In this document: piece by piece, positions 59,396 through 64,000 of the stretch
Numbering within the stretch: position 1 is the stretch's first letter
Layout: each line of letters opens with the position of its first letter
NCBI GenBank assembly: GCA_944389065.1
Contig: CALXKZ010000008.1
Location: 1 to 64,000, forward strand
Source: an uncultured Spirochaetaceae bacterium
GTDB lineage: Bacteria; Spirochaetota; Spirochaetia; Sphaerochaetales; Sphaerochaetaceae
Direction: 5' to 3'
Length of the DNA stretch: 64,000 nucleotides
Program-made: the position numbers and the translations under genes
The notes under the pieces: model-generated
What the model was told of the DNA's origin: nothing
What the model saw: the letters and a program-made list of their open reading frames with translations, nothing else
Databases searched by the model: none

Positions 59396-60741
59396 TGGCA
59401 GATATAATCATCAGAAATGCAATGATAATGCAGACGGAGCCCCCGTTTGAGATAACAGAATGTGCTGATATCGTGATTGAAGGATCGATGATCACTGCAG
59501 CAGGGAAAGGAGCTGCTGCAGGGATTTCCGCACCTAAGGAGATTGACGGGACTGGACGGATCGTGATCCCTGGCAATGTCTGTGCCCATCATCATTACTA
59601 CTCCGGTCTTTCCAGGGGAATGCTTATATCCTCTGGTCCGCAGACTGACTTCATACAGGTTCTTAAGGAGTGGTGGTGGAGGCTTGACAGAGCTCTGGAC
59701 GAAGAGGCTGTATATTATTCCTCACTTATATGCTCGCTCGATGCGATTGCTGCTGGAACGACTACGTGCATCGATCATCATGCTTCTCCTTCGTTTATCG
59801 GGAATTCCCTTTCAGTGATAGCCAAAGGCATGGAGGATGCAGGGGTGCGTGGCGCAACCTGCTTTGAGATCACTGACAGGAACCGGGGAATGGATGAGAT
59901 CCGCGAAGGGTATGAAGAGAATGTCAGGTTTGCATCGGAAGTGGATGGAAGGAAGGCCCGGGGTGAGAATGTCCTTGTAGAGGCAATGATAGGAGGTCAT
60001 GCACCTTTCACAATCCCTGATGAAGGACTTGCTCTGATGGCGGATGCAGTGAAGTCGACAGGGCGTGGAATGCATCTTCATGTGGCTGAGGATAAATATG
60101 ATCAGGTGTGGTCTCACCATTTCCATGGCGATGATATCATCAAGAGGCTTGATAGATTCTCTCTCCTTGATGAGAAGACGCTTCTTGTGCATGGGGTACA
60201 CCTTTCATCTGAGGAAATCTCTCTCCTGAATGACCGAGGCTGCTTCCTTGCCCATAATGCCCGTTCGAATATGAATAACAATATCGGGTACAACCATCAT
60301 GTGCCTGATGTGAAAAAGCTCGTGATCGGCACCGATGGCTGCGGAGGAGACATGTTTGAGGAACTCAAGCTTGCTTTCTTCAAGCATAAGGATGAGGGAG
60401 GTCCGTTCTGGCCGTCGGATTTCGTTGCAGCTCTCAACCGTGGCAACAGGCTTGTCGAGTCTGTCTTCAATAATGGGTCGAGATGGGGCAAGGTCGAGAA
60501 AGGGTATAAAGCTGATATCGCTATACTTTCATACAATGCTCCGACTCCTGTGGTAAGTGCAAATGCCGCTACGCATTTTGTATGGGGCATGTCATCAGGC
60601 AATGTCGAGAGCACGATAATCGATGGGAAGCTTCTGTATGAGAACAGAAGGTTCACAGCAATCGATGCTGACAGAATCTATAAAGAGGCTCAGTGCGTTG
60701 CAAAGCGTGTCTGGGAGAGAACAGATAGAATAAAAGCATAA
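59395..60741 (+). CDS. ssnA: SsnA-type amidohydrolase
   Basis: A 448-residue TIM-barrel aminohydrolase. Metal-binding positions are visible as NVCAHHHYYSG (around residues 65-67), MHLHVAEDKYD, LVHGVHLSSEE and TDGCGGDMF with the Asp. SsnA is placed with ygfK and ygeY in purine clusters and probably deaminates or hydrolyses a ring nitrogen compound. Its start codon shares the last base of the ygfK stop (TAATG), with GGAGGAG inside the ygfK end as ribosome binding site, showing tight coupling. Confidence 0.94.
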   Translation: MADIIIRNAMIMQTEPPFEITECADIVIEGSMITAAGKGAAAGISAPKEIDGTGRIVIPGNVCAHHHYYSGLSRGMLISSGPQTDFIQVLKEWWWRLDRALDEEAVYYSSLICSLDAIAAGTTTCIDHHASPSFIGNSLSVIAKGMEDAGVRGATCFEITDRNRGMDEIREGYEENVRFASEVDGRKARGENVLVEAMIGGHAPFTIPDEGLALMADAVKSTGRGMHLHVAEDKYDQVWSHHFHGDDIIKRLDRFSLLDEKTLLVHGVHLSSEEISLLNDRGCFLAHNARSNMNNNIGYNHHVPDVKKLVIGTDGCGGDMFEELKLAFFKHKDEGGPFWPSDFVAALNRGNRLVESVFNNGSRWGKVEKGYKADIAILSYNAPTPVVSANAATHFVWGMSSGNVESTIIDGKLLYENRRFTAIDADRIYKEAQCVAKRVWERTDRIKA

Positions 60742-60753
60742 GGAGAGTGCTAT

Positions 60754-61977
60754 ATGGTTTCCGAAAGGATCAAAGAACTTGCTGAGAAGTACAGGGATTA
60801 CACTGCAGAGAATCTCTCAAAGCTTGTGAAGACAAAGAGCTACAGCTCCAAGGAGGAGGATGTATGCCGTCTCATCGTGAAGCTCTGCGAGGAGGCAGGA
60901 TTCGATGAGGCAAAGATAGAAGGACTTGGATCCGTTGTTGCCCGTGTTGGCAATGGGCCAAAGACTCTTGCCTTTGATGCTCATATCGATACAGTCGAGG
61001 TTGGAAATCTCAAGAACTGGGATTTCGATCCATTCTCAGGTGCTATCGAGGATGGATTAGTGAAGGGAAGGGGAGCTTCTGACCAGAAGGGAGGAGCTGC
61101 TTCCATGATTACTGCAGGCCGTATCCTCAAGGAGCTTGGATATGGTGGTGAGTACACCATCCTCTTTACATTCACTGTAATGGAGGAAGACTGTGACGGA
61201 ATGTGCTGGAAGTACATGATCGAGGAAGAGAAGATCAAGCCCGATCTTATCGTCTCCACTGAGCCTACAAGCTGCCGTCTTTACAGAGGACATAGAGGAA
61301 GAATGGAAATCCGCGTGATCCTCCGCGGTATCTCCTGCCACGGCTCTGCACCAGAGCGCGGGGTATCAGCAGCATATAAAGCCGCTCGTGCAGCTCTTGC
61401 GATTGAGCAGCTGAACAAGGATCTTCAGCCTGATGATGACAACTTCCTTGGAAAGGGAACGATCACGGTCTCCCAGATGGATGTAAAGGGTCCTTCACAG
61501 TGTGCTGTTCCTGATTATGCCATGCTTTACTGCGACCGCCGCCTTACATGGGGAGAGGATGCAGAGCTTGCGATGAATCAGGTCAGGGAGTACATATCGA
61601 AGGCAACCGGGGATAAGCCAGAGGACATAATCGTCGAAATGCCTGATTACGATAAAGTTGCCTGGACCGGTACAAAATACTCTCAGGAGCTTTATTTCCC
61701 GACATGGAAGCTTAATAAGGATCACCCGCTTGTTCAGGCAGGAATCAGGGACTATCAGGAGATGTTCGGCAAGGATCCTGTTGTTGATAAGTGGACATTC
61801 TCCACAAACCTTGTCGCCACAACGGGAAGGCATAAGATTCCTGCAATCGGCTTCGGCCCAGGAGATGAGGCTCAGGCACATGCCCCGAATGAGATCAACA
61901 GGGTAGAGGATCTCGTGATCTGCTCCAAATTCTATGCAATGCTCCCATATGCATTGGAGGGAAAGGAGAAGGACTGA
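60754..61977 (+). CDS. ygeY: YgeY-family M20 hydrolase
   Basis: A 407-residue M20-family deacylase or deacetylase. Zinc ligands appear as AFDAHIDTVEVG, GRGASDQKGG and FTVMEEDCDGM, and the dimerisation lid includes SCHGSAPERGVSAAY and later GFGPGDEAQAHAPNE with the last His. NCBI names this YgeY a selenium metabolism-linked hydrolase. In the purine-degradation gene set it acts on a ring-opened intermediate. AGGAGAG precedes the ATG. It follows ssnA by 12 bases and ends the operon at a hairpin. Confidence 0.94.
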   Translation: MVSERIKELAEKYRDYTAENLSKLVKTKSYSSKEEDVCRLIVKLCEEAGFDEAKIEGLGSVVARVGNGPKTLAFDAHIDTVEVGNLKNWDFDPFSGAIEDGLVKGRGASDQKGGAASMITAGRILKELGYGGEYTILFTFTVMEEDCDGMCWKYMIEEEKIKPDLIVSTEPTSCRLYRGHRGRMEIRVILRGISCHGSAPERGVSAAYKAARAALAIEQLNKDLQPDDDNFLGKGTITVSQMDVKGPSQCAVPDYAMLYCDRRLTWGEDAELAMNQVREYISKATGDKPEDIIVEMPDYDKVAWTGTKYSQELYFPTWKLNKDHPLVQAGIRDYQEMFGKDPVVDKWTFSTNLVATTGRHKIPAIGFGPGDEAQAHAPNEINRVEDLVICSKFYAMLPYALEGKEKD

Positions 61978-62008
61978 TCATCTGATTGGTTCAATCAATC
62001 GTATGATG

Positions 62009-62030
62009 CCGGGACTGGTTTCAGTCCCGG
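62009..62030. terminator. Hairpin at the end of the ygfK-ygeY operon
   Basis: CCGGGACT, GGTTTC and AGTCCCGG form a perfect 8-bp stem but no T-run follows. It overlaps the 3' end of the convergent nucleotidyltransferase gene. Confidence 0.6.
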
Positions 62031-62854
62031 TTGCTGACTATGAGCATGTGAAGCTTCTCTATGAGCTTTGCGGCTGCAGGAACAAGACTGTCCGTTCCGA
62101 TTGCATTCACCGCGTTGCAGATATCTTCCTCCATACCGGATGGAATGGATCTGCACAGCGCCGATGCATATGGAATAAGCCGCTTTTCTCCCGGATGGTA
62201 GACTCGATTGTATGCGAATAGCACATCGAAGTACGATGCAAGAATCGAAGACATTCTGTGGTTCTGGCTGACTATATCGCTACGCTTTGCTGCAAGTTCA
62301 AGCTGATGTATGAACGGAGAGCTGTAATCACCATCGATGACAGCAAGATTCTTTCTAATTATGTTCCTTCTCAGCTCTTCCGGGTATGGGCCTGATACCT
62401 CTTCTTTGATCCTCTCAAACCATCCTGAAGCGGAGCTGATGATCCTGGAATGAGTGATGTTATAGAGAATGCATGTTGTGTATCCAATACGCGCATTGCA
62501 TTTCCTGTATACATCATCGACCTGCCATTCAGTCCACTCCTTGGATCTGAACATTATGTCATAGATGTTTCCATAGGTATCTTCCGCCTCATCGCTCTCC
62601 TCAAAAAACGTCATGCCGACAACAGATGGTAAAGAAAGAGCTGAGTAGATATCCTTTCTTGCCTTTCTGTCGATTGGTGCTGATGAATATACATAGATAT
62701 CCCAGTCAGAGGCCTGATCATCCAGTATGCCAGAGCGTGAACCAGATAGAACAGCAGCCTCAGCTCCGATATTGAGGAATGAAGAGGCGAGTGTGTCCAG
62801 AATCGGTATCTCAAGGAGATCCCTGCAATCAGTTCTGTGGCTTATCCCAGGCAA
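62021..62854 (-). CDS. Nucleotidyltransferase-fold protein with DUF4037-like C-terminus
   Basis: About 277 residues. VLSGSRSGILDDQASDWDIY is the G-S-x-10-D-x-D motif of the nucleotidyltransferase superfamily (metal Asps in SDWDIY). The C-terminal two thirds are helical, as in DUF4037 proteins. Its substrate is unknown; tRNA- or antibiotic-type nucleotidylation is possible but not shown. A TTG at 62854 with AGGAAGG five bases ahead is the best start; an ATG at 62893 lacks a ribosome binding site. It overlaps the upstream small gene by 26 bases, so they are coupled. Confidence 0.8.
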   Translation of the reverse strand: MPGISHRTDCRDLLEIPILDTLASSFLNIGAEAAVLSGSRSGILDDQASDWDIYVYSSAPIDRKARKDIYSALSLPSVVGMTFFEESDEAEDTYGNIYDIMFRSKEWTEWQVDDVYRKCNARIGYTTCILYNITHSRIISSASGWFERIKEEVSGPYPEELRRNIIRKNLAVIDGDYSSPFIHQLELAAKRSDIVSQNHRMSSILASYFDVLFAYNRVYHPGEKRLIPYASALCRSIPSGMEEDICNAVNAIGTDSLVPAAAKLIEKLHMLIVSNRD

Positions 62855-63089
62855 GATTGCCTTCCTTGTCTGTGTATGTATAGGCAATCGCATAGTAGAT
62901 GATCGGATCCTTTTCCTTCCATCTCCTGTACGCTGCAGACACAGCAGATGCCATGCCTCGGTTGTTCACATAGTCCTTTCCCTTATCGAGCATGATTGCT
63001 CTCAGGGATCCTAGCGATATCTGTATCTTCTTGGAGTACAGTGCTATCGCAAGCTCGCCGATGAAGTCATAGATTTCGTCGTTTGTCAT
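62829..63089 (-). CDS. Small protein paired with the nucleotidyltransferase gene
   Basis: An 86-residue cytosolic protein I do not recognise. Motifs are MTNDEIYDFIGELAIALY, SLGSLRAIMLDKGKDYVN and AVSAAYRRWKEKDPIIYYAI. It looks like a small helical protein with a DNA- or RNA-binding style basic middle. Overlap with the next gene indicates a two-gene unit. A weak GATGAGAG precedes its ATG. Confidence 0.75.
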   Translation of the reverse strand: MTNDEIYDFIGELAIALYSKKIQISLGSLRAIMLDKGKDYVNNRGMASAVSAAYRRWKEKDPIIYYAIAYTYTDKEGNLAWDKPQN

Positions 63090-63414
63090 TTTTCTCTCAT
63101 CCTATGATTGAAATCGTAACAGCAGCATGTGGATAAAGCAAGGAAATAGGATGATTCCAACGTTGTTTCCATTATCTATCAGTGGATCAGATCTGCATGT
63201 ATCCGGGATATGTTTTCCTGTTTTCCATATCAAGACCACAATGCCTGAATTCTGGATATTCTTTTCCAGTCTGAGGAATCCTGATAGGCTTATCAAAGAA
63301 TAATCCTATGTAAGATATCGGCAGATATTCTGATGGATAGCATGCAGTCTGCGACGAGCGGTAAAACAAGCGCAAAACTGAATCAGGATCTGATGAAAGG
63401 TCAGAGGCTGTAAA
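63090..63414. other. Gene-poor stretch upstream of the xdh region
   Basis: No gene is convincing here. Short frames on both strands (for example a minus-strand frame at 63187-63375 with FDKPIRIPQTGKEYPEF) lack a ribosome binding site or clear family match. The stretch probably holds remnants of genes lost beside the purine cluster. Confidence 0.35.
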
Positions 63415-63576
63415 ATGAGGTCTGGCTTGCGTGGTGATTCAGGCTCTTCAGAGATTGCAGAATATTCAGGGCTGAGTCCTCAGCACACAAGAACATTGCT
63501 GAAGAGAATGTGCGATCTGGAGATGATATCCTCTTATGGAAATGATAAGACAAGGAGATATCGTCTTGAGAAATGA
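63415..63576 (+). CDS. Short winged-helix protein or remnant of a longer regulator
   Basis: A 53-residue frame from ATG at 63415. SSEIAEYSGLSPQHTRTLLK followed by ISSYGNDKTRRYRLEK is a clear winged-helix segment as found at the C-terminus of Fic/RecG-like or MarR-like proteins. There is no ribosome binding site beyond weak bases, and an in-frame stop lies just upstream, so it may be the tail of a broken gene. If expressed it could be a small DNA-binding protein for the neighbouring xdh operon. Confidence 0.45.
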   Translation: MRSGLRGDSGSSEIAEYSGLSPQHTRTLLKRMCDLEMISSYGNDKTRRYRLEK

Positions 63577-63592
63577 TATCTGCACCTTAAGC

Positions 63593-63612
63593 TTGTTGCA
63601 ATTTGATGCATC
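63593..63612. promoter_or_regulatory. Paired 10-bp direct repeat upstream of the xdh gene
   Basis: TTGTTGCAAT followed directly by TTGATGCATC. It matches the ygfK element at 15 of the first 17 positions and lies upstream of a TATAAT at 63630-63635. Confidence 0.5.
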
Positions 63613-63629
63613 TTTCTCTGAATCTGTTA

Positions 63630-63635
63630 TATAAT
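63630..63635 (+). promoter_or_regulatory. -10 box of the xdh gene
   Basis: TATAAT, 72 bases before the ATG. No good -35 is spaced 16-18 bp ahead; the paired direct repeat overlaps that position, suggesting activator dependence. Confidence 0.5.
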
Positions 63636-63706
63636 CGTAAATGGAAGAGGAATAGCAGAAGCTAATTCCACATTATGCAAAGAAAAATATAATGGAAGGA
63701 GGATGT

Positions 63707-64000
63707 ATGCCTATAAATTGCATTGATGACAAAGTTGTCAGGGTCGATGCAGAGGCCAAGGCGAGGGGAGAGGCGATGTATGTCTCTGATTATTCCTTCC
63801 CTGATATGCTCTATGCCAGGATGATCCGTTCGGATATTCCACGAGGAACCATAGACAGCATATCGGTGCCCCAGCTTCCTGATGGATATTACTTCATTTC
63901 CGCAAAGGATATACCTGAAGGCGGGAAGAATGAGCTCTGGATGATTGCAAAGGACTGGAGATGCTTTGCAGATGGTGATGTAAGGTATGTCGGTGAGACC
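63707..64000 (+). CDS. Xanthine dehydrogenase-type molybdenum-binding large subunit, partial
   Basis: The first 98 codons of a gene that runs past the window end. The product begins MPINCIDDKVVRVDAEAKAR and continues GEAMYVSDYSFPDMLYARMI and SDIPRGTIDSI, which is the start of the aldehyde oxidase/xanthine dehydrogenase molybdopterin-binding domain (YxxD...LYA...RS). In the YgfK/SsnA/YgeY context it is probably the selenium-dependent xanthine dehydrogenase or XdhD. AAGGAGGATG precedes the ATG. Confidence 0.85.
   Translation, partial: MPINCIDDKVVRVDAEAKARGEAMYVSDYSFPDMLYARMIRSDIPRGTIDSISVPQLPDGYYFISAKDIPEGGKNELWMIAKDWRCFADGDVRYVGET

Noticed and set aside
63187-63375. Minus-strand frame with FDKPIRIPQTGKEYPEF
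   Set aside because: Some protein-like character, but no ribosome binding site and no homologue I can name; may be a remnant.
1-64000. CRISPR arrays, rRNA, tRNA, insertion sequences and prophage genes
   Set aside because: I looked for repeat-spacer periodicity, the conserved T-loop sequence of tRNAs, transposase motifs and integrases on both strands and found none.

Overview
The window reads as a chromosome segment of an anaerobic, fermentative bacterium. It carries lipoproteins with clear lipobox cysteines, a TRAP transporter with a periplasmic binding protein, an Etf-linked lactate dehydrogenase, acetate kinase, a Na+-pump decarboxylase beta subunit and a YgfK/SsnA/YgeY/xanthine dehydrogenase block. 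Base composition is moderate and gene density is high. My impression is a host-associated spirochaete (Sphaerochaeta/Treponema side of Spirochaetota), but nothing here proves it; no rRNA or tRNA gene was seen.

Layout. 1-4.2 kb: HAD phosphatase, ApbE-like lipoprotein, methyltransferase, and a LacI-type regulator behind a twin operator. 4.2-13.6 kb: a catabolic island of two divergent operons. Leftward runs etfB-etfA-glcD-type dehydrogenase (electron-bifurcating lactate dehydrogenase architecture, LctBCD). Rightward runs a DapA-family lyase, TRAP transporter dctPQM, a GntR/FadR regulator and a GldA-like iron alcohol dehydrogenase. Two TTGTnnnACAA palindromes sit between them. 13.7-32.6 kb: mostly housekeeping (ackA, murB, cysS, ECF sigma and anti-sigma, glgA, tyrA-like, mtaB, serine acetyltransferase, birA, argS), plus two lipoproteins sharing an undescribed repeat domain, one fused to a 5'-nucleotidase, and a MATE pump. 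32.8-37.2 kb: tetR, then the conserved series rplU-rpmA-obg-nadD-yqeK-(lipoprotein)-rsfS.

37.3-52.3 kb: a second MATE pump, Gfo/Idh oxidoreductase, MFS carrier, orphan oadB with a 42-residue membrane partner, GNAT, a heterodimeric ABC exporter with one degenerate ATP site, an internally duplicated lipoprotein, a ferredoxin-type aldo/keto reductase, a phosphatase lipoprotein and two secreted proteins. 52.3-56.1 kb: threonine synthase, a second fold-type II PLP enzyme, a DUF3320-like protein and a small membrane protein. 56.2-64 kb: ygfK-ssnA-ygeY and, after two leftward small genes and a gene-poor stretch, the start of a molybdenum hydroxylase large subunit running off the end. This is the core of the anaerobic purine (urate/xanthine) breakdown gene set known from gut bacteria.

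The most interesting signals are: (1) at least nine genes where a -10-like hexamer ends 6-8 nt before the start codon with no Shine-Dalgarno, suggesting common leaderless mRNAs; (2) a paired 10-bp direct repeat shared by the ygfK and xdh upstream regions; (3) the twin GntR-type operators of the catabolic island; (4) a new repeat domain in adjacent lipoproteins; (5) a MurB whose two catalytic positions appear exchanged; (6) an orphan Na+-pump beta subunit with a miniature partner.
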